A stretch of 64,000 bases of DNA from Actinomadura alba. GTDB taxonomy: Bacteria; Actinomycetota; Actinomycetes; Streptosporangiales; Streptosporangiaceae. The notes below the pieces were generated by a model that did no database searches, had not been told where the DNA came from, and was given only the letters and a program-made list of their open reading frames with translations. The DNA lies in assembly GCF_014323705.1 (NCBI RefSeq), contig NZ_JABVEC010000015.1, positions 62,001 to 126,000 on the forward strand, read 5' to 3'. A program made the translations under genes and the position numbers. Shown one piece after another: positions 57,175-64,000 of the stretch. Positions within the stretch are counted from its first letter, which is position 1, and each line of letters starts with the position of its first letter.

Positions 57175-59699
57175 TGACGAAGCTCACGCTGCGCAGTCTC
57201 GCGGCGCACCGGCTCAGGTTGGGGCTCACCGCGCTCGCGGTGATCCTCGGCGTCTCGTTCGTGTCGGGCACGCTCATCTTCAAGGACACGATGACGCGCG
57301 GCTTCGACGGCCTCTTCTCCGACGTGTACAAGGACGTCGAGGTCATCGTCCAGGCGAAGCGGTCGTTCGCCGCGACCGAGGACGATCTCGCCCGCCCGAT
57401 CCCGCAGTCGGTGCTCACCACGATCAGGGAGCGGACCCCTGCGGCGGCGGGCGCGGCCGGCGCCGCGGAGGGCTACGCGGCCATCGTCGGCAAGGACGGC
57501 GAGGTCATCGGCGGGCAGGGGATGACCAACCTCGGCGGAGGCTGGACCGACGCGGCCGGTTCCGATCTGAGGATCGCGTCGGGCCGCCCGCCCCGCGCAC
57601 CCGACGAGGTGGTCATCGACTCGGCGAGTGCGGGCAAGGGCGGGCTCAGAGCCGGTGACCGGGTCGAGATCCTCACCCAGGGGCCGACCCGGGTGATGCG
57701 GGTCAGCGGTACCTTCACCCTCGGCTCGCTGGGAAATCTGGAGAAGTTCGTCACCTATGCGCTGTTCACTCCCGAGGTCGCGCAGGAGCTCCTGGTCAAG
57801 CCGGGCCACTACTCCCAGATCTACGTCCGGGCCCGGCCCGGCGTGTCCCCGGAGCGGCTGCGCGACCAGGTCGCCGCGGTGCTGCCCGGCGGCTATGAGG
57901 CCGTCACCGGGCAGCAGGAGGTGGACGAGACCAAGGCCGAGATCAGGCGGCTCTTCGACCTTCTCGCGATCTTTCTTTTGATCTTCGCCGCCGTGTCGGT
58001 CTTCGTGGGCTCGTTCATCATCTTCAACACTTTCTCGATGCTGGTCGCCCAGCGTTCCCGTGAGCTCGCGCTGCTGCGGGCCGTGGGGGCGAGCCGCCGG
58101 CAGGTGACCCGTTCGGTACTGGGCGAGGCGGTCGGTGTGGGGCTCATCGGCTCCACGCTCGGACTCGCCGCCGGTGCCGGACTCGCCGTGGGGCTCAGGG
58201 TGGTGTTCACGCTCTTCGACATCGACCTGCCCGCGACGAGACCGGTGCTCACCGCTCCCACCGTCCTCTGGTCGTACGCCGTCGGGATGATCGTCACCGT
58301 GGTGGCGGCCTACCTGCCGGCCCGGCGCGCGGCGAAGATCCCACCGGTGGCGGCCATGCGGGACGATATCGGCCTGCCGGAACGCTCCATGCGCATCCGG
58401 CTCGCCGCGGGGGCCGTCCTGATGGCCGGCGGCGGGTCCGCCCTCGCCGGGGGGCTGGCCGGGTCGGGGGAGGACGGGGCGAGCCTCGTGGGTCTCGGCG
58501 CCGGGGTGGTGTTCCTGGCCGTCGCCATGCTGAGCCCGGTCATCAGCCGGCCCGTCACCTGGCTGCTCGGCTGGCCCATCGCCCGGCTGGCGGGCGCCGT
58601 CGGCCGGCTGAGCCGGGAGAACACCCGGCGCAATCCACGCCGTACCGCGGCCACCGCGTCCGCCCTGATGATCGGGCTGGCGCTCGTGGCCATGGTCTCG
58701 GTGCTCGCGGAGTCGATGAAGACCTCCGTGGACCGCGCGTTCGACCGCGGGCTCGGTGCCGACTTCACCATGCGGCCCGTCGGCATCGGCGGCTTCAGCC
58801 CGGAGGCGGTCGAGGCGGTGGCCGAGGCACCCGGCGTCAGCGGCGTCACACCGGTCAGGCTCGGCACGATCAAGCTGGTGGGGCATGAGACGCCCGTGAT
58901 GGTCGCCGACCCGCCGGCGCTCGTCACGCCGATCGATCTCGAGATCGCCGACGGCACCGGCATGATCGGCCCGGACGAGCTGTTGGTCCAGCGCAACGCG
59001 GCCGACCAGTGGGGCTGGTCGGTCGGCAGCACGGTGGCGGCGGAGTACCCAGACGGCGTCAAGACGTCCCTGCGCGTCGCCGGGATCTTCGCCGACAACC
59101 AGGTGGCGACCAGCCCGTACATCATGGCGCCGGCCGGTTACCGGCCGCACGCGCCGAGCGAGCTGGTCCAGCTCGCCTACGTCGACACCGAGGACGTCGC
59201 CGAGGCGCGCCGGTCGATCGAGTCGGCGCTGGCCGCCCATCCCAACGTGATCCTGCGGGACCGCGAGGAGACCAAGGCCCAGGCCCGGCAGGAGATCGAC
59301 CAGCTGGTCGCCGTGATCATCGCTCTGCTGGTGCTGTCGGTCATCATCGCGGCGCTCGGGATCGTGAACACCCTCGCGCTGTCGGTGATCGAGCGCACCC
59401 GGGAGATCGGCCTGCTCCGCGCGGTCGGCATGAGCCGCCGCCAACTGCGCCGCATGGTGCGGTACGAGTCCGTGGTGATCGCGGTGTTCGGGGCCACGCT
59501 CGGCCTGGCCGTGGGCGTCGCGTCCGGATGGGCCTTGCAGCGGGCCATGGCCGACCAGGGCGTCGACGTGCTGACCATCCCCTTCGGCCGGCTCGCCGGC
59601 TACGCGGTCGTCGCCGCCGTCATCGGGGTCATCGCGGCGATCTGGCCGGCCCGGCGCGCCGCGAGGATGGACGTCCTGCGCGCCATCACCACCCAGTAG
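57171..59699 (+). CDS. FtsX-like ABC transporter permease
   Basis: The 842-aa membrane protein has two FtsX/MacB repeats. Each consists of an N-terminal helix, an extracytoplasmic domain and a three-helix bundle: helix near 20-37, bundle about 260-385, then a second unit with helices near 410-470 and 490-515 and a final bundle about 710-835. RSRELALLRAVGASRRQV and the second-half counterpart RTREIGLLRAVGMSRRQL are the FtsX signatures. It pairs with the overlapping ATPase. Substrate unknown. Confidence 0.93.
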   Translation: MMTKLTLRSLAAHRLRLGLTALAVILGVSFVSGTLIFKDTMTRGFDGLFSDVYKDVEVIVQAKRSFAATEDDLARPIPQSVLTTIRERTPAAAGAAGAAEGYAAIVGKDGEVIGGQGMTNLGGGWTDAAGSDLRIASGRPPRAPDEVVIDSASAGKGGLRAGDRVEILTQGPTRVMRVSGTFTLGSLGNLEKFVTYALFTPEVAQELLVKPGHYSQIYVRARPGVSPERLRDQVAAVLPGGYEAVTGQQEVDETKAEIRRLFDLLAIFLLIFAAVSVFVGSFIIFNTFSMLVAQRSRELALLRAVGASRRQVTRSVLGEAVGVGLIGSTLGLAAGAGLAVGLRVVFTLFDIDLPATRPVLTAPTVLWSYAVGMIVTVVAAYLPARRAAKIPPVAAMRDDIGLPERSMRIRLAAGAVLMAGGGSALAGGLAGSGEDGASLVGLGAGVVFLAVAMLSPVISRPVTWLLGWPIARLAGAVGRLSRENTRRNPRRTAATASALMIGLALVAMVSVLAESMKTSVDRAFDRGLGADFTMRPVGIGGFSPEAVEAVAEAPGVSGVTPVRLGTIKLVGHETPVMVADPPALVTPIDLEIADGTGMIGPDELLVQRNAADQWGWSVGSTVAAEYPDGVKTSLRVAGIFADNQVATSPYIMAPAGYRPHAPSELVQLAYVDTEDVAEARRSIESALAAHPNVILRDREETKAQARQEIDQLVAVIIALLVLSVIIAALGIVNTLALSVIERTREIGLLRAVGMSRRQLRRMVRYESVVIAVFGATLGLAVGVASGWALQRAMADQGVDVLTIPFGRLAGYAVVAAVIGVIAAIWPARRAARMDVLRAITTQ

Positions 59700-59850
59700 C
59701 CGATCGGGCCGCCTCGGTGCCGTCACCCGGCGGTAGCGCCGATCAACGTGGACCGGATATGAGGCTACATGGGCCGATTTCGAGGCCATTGAATGGACGT
59801 TCGCGGCATCCGGATTGAAACGCTGCGAACGCCGCGAATTTATGTTCACG

Positions 59851-59871
59851 CCCGGCCCGGCTCGGGCCGGG
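59851..59871 (-). terminator. Short hairpin terminator
   Basis: Perfect 9-bp arms CCCGGCCCG (59851-59859) and CGGGCCGGG (59863-59871) around a 3-nt loop lie 5 bp beyond the stop of the small membrane-protein gene at 59877. Confidence 0.7.
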
Positions 59872-59876
59872 AATCG

Positions 59877-60203
59877 TCAGGCGGCGGACCTCACGGTCTG
59901 GGCCTGCTCGGCCTCGCGCAACTCCTCGCGCTTGGCGCGGTGGAAGACGAACGGCCCGAGCGGGAGTACTGCGGCGACCAGGGCGAGCACCGTGGTCCCG
60001 ATGCCCCAGTCCAGCCGGGCGCGCACGTCGAAGGTGGCCACGACGAGCGCGATGAACAGAACGGCGTGAAGCAGGCCGAGTGGCATGACGAGGTCGATGT
60101 CGGAGATCCGGCTGAGCAGCGAACCGAAGATCAGCAGGAGCAGGAAGGAAATGCCTTCGGCAAAGGAGAGCAGCCGGAAGCGGGAGTAGGAATTGGACGG
60201 CAT
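59877..60203 (-). CDS. Small membrane protein, DUF3817-type
   Basis: The 108-aa protein has three predicted helices and the features of DUF3817: FRLLSFAEGISFLLLLI at the start, PLGLLHAVLFIALVVAT in the middle and a Lys/Arg/Glu-rich C-terminal end. ATG 60203 is chosen because the helix pattern then starts as in relatives. Function unknown. Confidence 0.85.
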   Translation of the reverse strand: MPSNSYSRFRLLSFAEGISFLLLLIFGSLLSRISDIDLVMPLGLLHAVLFIALVVATFDVRARLDWGIGTTVLALVAAVLPLGPFVFHRAKREELREAEQAQTVRSAA

Positions 60204-60266
60204 GCACAGATCTAAACACACCTCCGCCGCACCCCCGCATGGGGTCCGGTGTGGCGGTCACAGCGG

Positions 60267-61268
60267 TCACAGCGGTCCGGCCGGGGCGGGACGGTGCGCC
60301 GGACCGTGTGCGTCGCCGCAGTGGGCGCCGGTGGGCGTGGCGCCGATGAGCAGCGTTTCGGGGGCGATGTGGTCGACCTGGAGAGTGGTGTGGCCGATGT
60401 GGTGCCGTTCGGAGAGCAGGCCCTCCACGTCCCGGCGGACGGTGTGGCAGTCGCCGCCGGGCTCGACGAGAACGTGCGCCGACAGCGCGGGGTAACCGGA
60501 AGTGACTTCCCAGACGTGCAGGTCGTGGACTTCGACGACTCCCGGCCGGTCGGCCATCGCGGCGCCGATGACGGCGGGATCCGTGCCGGCCGGCGCGGCC
60601 TCCATGAACACGCGGCCGGAGTCGCGGACGAGTTCGTAGCCGGCTTTGATCATCAGGGCGGCGACGACGAGCGCGGCGATGGCGTCGGCGCGGGTGAAGC
60701 CGGTCAGCATGACGACGAGGCCCGCGACGGCGGCGGCGATGAAGGCGAACAGGTCGTTGAGGATGTGCTGGTAGGCGCCTTCGATGTTGAGGCGGGTGCG
60801 GTCGGCCCTGCCGATCAGGCGGGCCGCGGCCACGTTGACGGCGATGCCGGCCAGTGCCGTCACCAGCACGGGCCAGCCCTCGACGTCGGGAGGGTGGATC
60901 AGCCGGGCGATCCCCTCGTAGATGAAGTAGACGGCCAGCAGCAGCAGGGTGAGCCCGTTGATCTGCGCTGACATGATCTCGGCGCGTTTGAGGCCGAAGG
61001 TGTATCCGCCCTGGGGAGGCCGGGCCGACAACCGCATCGCGATCAGCGCGAACACGATCGCCGCGGCGTCGCTCAGCATGTGCGCGGCGTCGGAGATCAA
61101 CGCCAGCGAACCGGAGAGCACGCCGACGACGACCTCGACGGCGATGAAGGCGACGAGCAGGACCAGGGCGGCGGTGAGGTGGCGCCGATCCGCGTCGGCG
61201 GGCACGCCGTGGCGGTGCCCGGCATGCGCGGCCGGCGTCTCTGTATGAACATCTGAATGATCGCTCAT
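60267..61268 (-). CDS. Cation diffusion facilitator (CzcD-type zinc/cobalt exporter)
   Basis: The 333-aa protein has a His-rich N-terminus and six helices. SDAAHMLSDAAAIVFALIA (helix 2) and YQHILNDLFAFIAAAVAGL (helix 5) carry the metal-binding Asp/His pairs of zinc transporters. The cytoplasmic C-terminal domain has VHDLHVWEVTSGYPALSAH and ends in a His/Cys tail. It should export Zn or a similar divalent cation in exchange for protons. ATG 61268 has no clear ribosome-binding site and may be leaderless. Confidence 0.94.
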   Translation of the reverse strand: MSDHSDVHTETPAAHAGHRHGVPADADRRHLTAALVLLVAFIAVEVVVGVLSGSLALISDAAHMLSDAAAIVFALIAMRLSARPPQGGYTFGLKRAEIMSAQINGLTLLLLAVYFIYEGIARLIHPPDVEGWPVLVTALAGIAVNVAAARLIGRADRTRLNIEGAYQHILNDLFAFIAAAVAGLVVMLTGFTRADAIAALVVAALMIKAGYELVRDSGRVFMEAAPAGTDPAVIGAAMADRPGVVEVHDLHVWEVTSGYPALSAHVLVEPGGDCHTVRRDVEGLLSERHHIGHTTLQVDHIAPETLLIGATPTGAHCGDAHGPAHRPAPAGPL

Positions 61269-61573
61269 ATGTGCACGATAGAGGGACCGGCCCGACCCCG
61301 GCAAGGTGGCCAGGCCGTGCGGGCTATGCCGTGGCATCTTCCTGAGGCCGGAATTCGGTGGCGGCGTTATCGCGTGAAGTAACGGGGCCATCGCATTCTG
61401 TCCCGCGTTTCCCGACGGCCGTAAACGAGTCGTGCGGATGTCGCTACTGCGATTTCTGGAATGTCCGCAACTGGGCATGCTAACGCCCCATTATGGGGAA
61501 GTCCATCCTTTATAGCTGCACTGTCATGTGCCAAAATGCGTTCGGTCCGTGGGGGAGTGAACAGGAGGCAAGA
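61269..61573 (+). other. Intergenic region with palindrome upstream of gamma-glutamyltransferase
   Basis: This 305-bp divergent spacer holds no convincing gene. It contains the 13-bp palindrome CCCCATTATGGGG (61486-61498) followed by an AT-richer stretch, and AGGAGG at 61563-61568 serves the gamma-glutamyltransferase GTG. The palindrome is a possible operator; no regulator can be named. Confidence 0.4.
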
Positions 61574-63382
61574 GTGATTCTCGGGATGCGACGAGTGAGC
61601 AGGCGCGTGGCGATACCTGCCCTGGCCGGCGCGATGGCGCTGAGCCTGGTACAGACGCCGGCCGCGCAGGCTCGTCCTCGTCCGATCGACAAACAACCCA
61701 CCGCGACGGGTTACGGCGGTGCTGTGGCGTCACTCGACCCGTACGCCTCCAAGGCCGGCCTGGAGATCCTGCGCCGAGGGGGGAACGCGGTCGACGCGGC
61801 CATCGCGACGTCGGCCGCGCTCGGCGTGACGCGGCCCTATGACGGCAGCATCGGCGGCGGCGGGTTCCTGGTCATCTATTCGGCGAAGACCGGCAAGGTG
61901 ACCACGATCGACACCCGCGAGGCGGCGCCGGCCGCCGCGAAGCCCGATCTCTTCATCGATCCCTCGACCGGGCAGCCCATCCCGTTCACCGAGCGGCGGG
62001 TCTCGGGCCTGTCCATCGGTGTCCCCGGTGTCGTGCGCGGCTGGGAGCGCGCGTTGGACGAGTTCGGCAAGATGCCGCTGCGGCGCGTGCTGGAACCCGC
62101 GACGAGGCTCGCGGAGGACGGCTTCATCGTCGACGAGCAGTACCAGAGCCGGACCGCGTCGAACCTGGCGATCCTGCGCGACTTCACCTCCAGCCGCGAC
62201 ACGTTCCTGACCGAGGACGGGCAGGCACCCCAGGTGGGCACCGTCTTCCGCAACGAGGAACTCGCACGCACCTACAAGATCCTGGCCGCCAAGGGCGCCT
62301 CGGCGTTCTACAAGGGCGACATCGCCGAGGCGATCGCCGACACGGTGACCGACCCGCCCGTGGTGCCGGGCAGCACCCGGAACGTGCGCTCCGGAGCGAT
62401 GAAGGCCTCGGACCTCGCCGACTACCGGGCGCTCGAGAAGCCCCCGACCGAGGTGGGTTACCGCGGTGTCAAGGTGCACGGCATGTCCCCGCCCTCCAGC
62501 GGCGGTTCGACGGTCGGAGAGGCCCTCAACATCCTCGAGAACTTCGACCTGAAGAACCTGCCGCGAGGGGAGGCGCTGCACCGGCTGATCGAGAGCTCCG
62601 CCCTGTCGTTCGCCGACCGCAACGCCTACATCGGCGACGACCGCTACGTGGACGTGCCGCTGACCGGCCTGCTGTCGCAGGGCTACGGTGACGAGCGGAG
62701 CAAGCTCATCGGCCCGCGGTCGGCCACCAAGCCGGTGGCCGCCGGAAACCCGTGGCCGTACAACGGCGGCGGCGGCAAGCCGAGAACCGGTGGCGCCGGG
62801 GATGTGGACGGTTCGACGACCCACCTGACGACGGCCGACCGGTGGGGCAACGTCGTGGCCTACACCTTCACGCTCGAGCAGATCAGCGGCAGCGGCATCG
62901 CGGTGCCCGGCTACGGATTCCTGCTGAACAACGAGCTCACCGACTTCTCCGCCGACCCCAACGACCCGGCCAACGCGCCGGCCGCTGGCAAGCGGCCGCG
63001 CAGCAGCATGACCCCCACGATCGTGACCAAGGACGGGCGGCCGCTCCTCGCCACGGGGTCGCCGGGCAGCGCGGTGATCATCACCAGCGTGCTGCAGGTG
63101 CTGGTGAACCACCTCGACTTCGGGATGAGCCTGCCCGAGGCGATCGCCGCCCCGCGCCTGTCCAACACCAACTCGGCGACGACGACCGCCGAGCAGGGGC
63201 TGGTGCAGAGCCCTGAGGGTGACGCGCTCCGGGGCCTCGGTCATCAGTTCACGCAGACGGGGACGCTCGGCAACATGACGGGTGTCGCGTTCCTGAGGGA
63301 CGGCCGGCTGCAGGCGGCCGCGGAGCCCGTCCGCCTCGGCGGCGGCAGCGCCATGGTCGTCCACCCGGCCGATCGCCGCTGA
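61574..63382 (+). CDS. ggt: Gamma-glutamyltransferase, secreted
   Basis: The 602-aa Ntn hydrolase transfers or hydrolyses the gamma-glutamyl group of glutathione-like compounds. A signal peptide ends near residue 34 (AAQA). GGNAVDAAIATSAALGVTRPYDGSIGGGGFLVIY is the family N-terminal motif region (split here by reading order at about residues 68-103). The self-cleavage site is in DGSTTHLTTAD near residue 416, with the nucleophile Thr starting the small subunit. GTG 61574 is chosen for its AGGAGG ribosome-binding site and signal peptide. A strong hairpin follows. It is monocistronic. Confidence 0.93.
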   Translation: MILGMRRVSRRVAIPALAGAMALSLVQTPAAQARPRPIDKQPTATGYGGAVASLDPYASKAGLEILRRGGNAVDAAIATSAALGVTRPYDGSIGGGGFLVIYSAKTGKVTTIDTREAAPAAAKPDLFIDPSTGQPIPFTERRVSGLSIGVPGVVRGWERALDEFGKMPLRRVLEPATRLAEDGFIVDEQYQSRTASNLAILRDFTSSRDTFLTEDGQAPQVGTVFRNEELARTYKILAAKGASAFYKGDIAEAIADTVTDPPVVPGSTRNVRSGAMKASDLADYRALEKPPTEVGYRGVKVHGMSPPSSGGSTVGEALNILENFDLKNLPRGEALHRLIESSALSFADRNAYIGDDRYVDVPLTGLLSQGYGDERSKLIGPRSATKPVAAGNPWPYNGGGGKPRTGGAGDVDGSTTHLTTADRWGNVVAYTFTLEQISGSGIAVPGYGFLLNNELTDFSADPNDPANAPAAGKRPRSSMTPTIVTKDGRPLLATGSPGSAVIITSVLQVLVNHLDFGMSLPEAIAAPRLSNTNSATTTAEQGLVQSPEGDALRGLGHQFTQTGTLGNMTGVAFLRDGRLQAAAEPVRLGGGSAMVVHPADRR

Positions 63383-63394
63383 TCATCCTTCGAT

Positions 63395-63434
63395 CCGGTA
63401 CGTGAGGGCGGTCGTGGCCGCCCTCACGTACCGG
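63395..63434 (+). terminator. Hairpin terminator after gamma-glutamyltransferase
   Basis: Perfect 17-bp arms CCGGTACGTGAGGGCGG (63395-63411) and CCGCCCTCACGTACCGG (63418-63434) enclose a 6-nt loop, starting 12 bp after the stop. Confidence 0.85.
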
Positions 63435-63439
63435 CCGCA

Positions 63440-63560
63440 CCGGTCCATGACAGGCGCGGGTGACCTCTGCGCCGTTGAGGCGGATCCGCACGTCGTGCGG
63501 TGACACGCCCCGGGGCGGCCGTACCCGCACCCGCGCGTCACCGCCCGACACCTGATCGGC
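63440..63560 (-). pseudogene. Possible fragment of a secreted esterase-like protein
   Basis: One minus-strand frame reads SGGDARVRVRPPRGVSPHDV followed by RIRLNGAEVT. This resembles the beta-rich N-terminal segment of some DUF6351/tannase-like secreted proteins. It is short, without start or continuation, so it may be a relic or chance similarity. Confidence 0.25.
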
Positions 63561-63564
63561 GCGG

Positions 63565-63909
63565 CTACCGCCCGGCCTCGTGCGCTTCGACCAGCCCCTT
63601 GGGGGCCGTCAGGCACCAGGCCTCGGTCACCAGCTCAAGCAGCTCGTCGGCGTCGATCTTCGCGAGATGCACCACGACCCAGCCGAACCGGCCGGCCGTG
63701 AACTGGGGCTCGAACACCTCCGGACGCTCGGCCACCAGCGCGATCTGCTCCTCGATCGTCGCCTTGAGCCCAACGGTCTCGGTCCTCTCCCAGAGGTAGC
63801 CGAAGCCCTTGCCGCGGACCTTCAGGGCGGTCCACTCACCGCCCTCGCTCTGCTGGACCTCGGGCAGATCGCCCAGCATCTCCAGGAACTCATCGACGCT
63901 CACACCCAT
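63565..63909 (-). CDS. MmcQ/YjbR-family protein
   Basis: The 114-aa protein has the YjbR/MmcQ double-wing fold pattern: EFLEMLGDLPEVQQSE, a FGYLWERTE segment, LVAERPEVFEPQF and GRFGWVVVHLAKIDADELLELV. Members are small DNA-binding-like proteins of unknown role. ATG 63909 lies 9 bp after the end of a probable upstream gene on the same strand. Confidence 0.9.
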   Translation of the reverse strand: MGVSVDEFLEMLGDLPEVQQSEGGEWTALKVRGKGFGYLWERTETVGLKATIEEQIALVAERPEVFEPQFTAGRFGWVVVHLAKIDADELLELVTEAWCLTAPKGLVEAHEAGR

Positions 63910-63918
63910 GCCCCACGT

Positions 63919-64000
63919 CTACCAGAGCGGTACGACACTCTGCTCGGCGTGCGCGTTCGCCAGGACGTCCAGGATGCAGGCACGCCGAATGTTCGCGCGC
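63919..64000 (-). CDS. C-terminal end of a gene running in from beyond the window (partial)
   Basis: The minus-strand frame from the window edge to a TAG at 63919 encodes NIRRACILDVLANAHAEQSV and ends in PLW. Its length and composition fit the tail of a real cytoplasmic protein placed just upstream of the MmcQ/YjbR gene. The family cannot be recognised from 27 codons. Confidence 0.35.
   Translation of the reverse strand, partial: RANIRRACILDVLANAHAEQSVVPLW

Noticed and set aside
56466..59849. Long minus-strand open frame (about 1127 codons) opposite the ABC exporter genes
   Set aside because: It covers two clear ABC genes on the other strand and has only low-complexity Arg/Asp/His-rich sequence.
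1..64000. CRISPR arrays, prophage, complete insertion sequences and rRNA operons
   Set aside because: No regularly spaced repeats, integrase, transposase, phage structural genes or rRNA sequence were seen.

Overview
The window is a very GC-rich chromosome segment from an actinomycete. Evidence: strong G/C bias at third codon positions, frequent GTG starts, IdeR/DmdR-type iron boxes, mycosin-like and PadR/permease-prefix genes, and U-run-free GC hairpin terminators. The gene content fits a spore-forming soil lineage such as the Streptosporangiales, but the family cannot be fixed from the sequence alone. There are no rRNA genes, complete insertion sequences, prophages or CRISPR arrays.

Layout. 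(1) 1-7.1 kb is an iron-responsive area: a half-size siderophore ABC transporter (cut by the window edge) diverges from a siderophore-interacting flavoprotein across an iron box. A second iron box precedes an isochorismate-synthase-like protein that has lost nearly every catalytic residue. Between them lie an L,D-transpeptidase, a coiled-coil protein and a winged-helix protein. (2) 7.1-12.9 kb holds a lipoprotein, an SDR, a DEAD-box helicase, and a membrane protein overlapping a mycosin-like subtilase whose Asp and Ser are replaced. (3) 13.1-16.0 kb is a compact selenium locus: selB, tRNA-Sec (opposite strand) and selD. (4) 16.5-34.1 kb is the centrepiece, an oxalate/glyoxylate catabolic locus: a PanE-family reductase (candidate oxalyl-CoA reductase), a MoeA-like protein, a GntR/FCD regulator, an oxalate/formate antiporter-type MFS protein, an ADP-forming acyl-CoA ligase, a formyl-CoA:oxalate CoA-transferase, a ThDP oxalyl-CoA decarboxylase-like enzyme, sucCD, a beta-carbonic anhydrase, hyi, garR, gcl and an aldehyde dehydrogenase. 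A 13-bp palindrome around ACAGT recurs at four promoters of this locus. (5) 34.2-38.1 kb has a repeat protein, a PadR/membrane-protein operon with a clear operator, and an aminotransferase/RidA pair. (6) 39.2-42.7 kb is decayed and partly lower-GC, with fragments of an oligopeptide ABC ATPase, a ROK regulator, a CutC-like protein and an XRE/TPR regulator. (7) 42.7-50.3 kb carries a Ser/Thr kinase and a sugar-transfer/molybdopterin oxidoreductase cluster. (8) 50.5-64 kb carries a cold-shock protein, a large secreted GH87 alpha-1,3-glucanase, an orphan histidine kinase, a MacB/FtsX-type exporter, a cation diffusion facilitator, a gamma-glutamyltransferase and small genes.

How the genes fit together. 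Oxalate would enter through the MFS antiporter and be activated by the CoA-transferase, with formyl-CoA or (via SucCD) succinyl-CoA as possible donor. Oxalyl-CoA could be decarboxylated (formyl-CoA, then formate and CO2) for energy, or reduced to glyoxylate by the PanE-like enzyme. Gcl, Hyi and GarR would convert glyoxylate to glycerate. The formate branch needs a formate dehydrogenase, typically a Mo enzyme and often a selenoprotein. The adjacent selB-selC-selD genes and a moeA-like gene that shares an operator with the reductase suggest that cofactor supply and oxalate use are linked. No formate dehydrogenase gene is in the window, so this link is inference.
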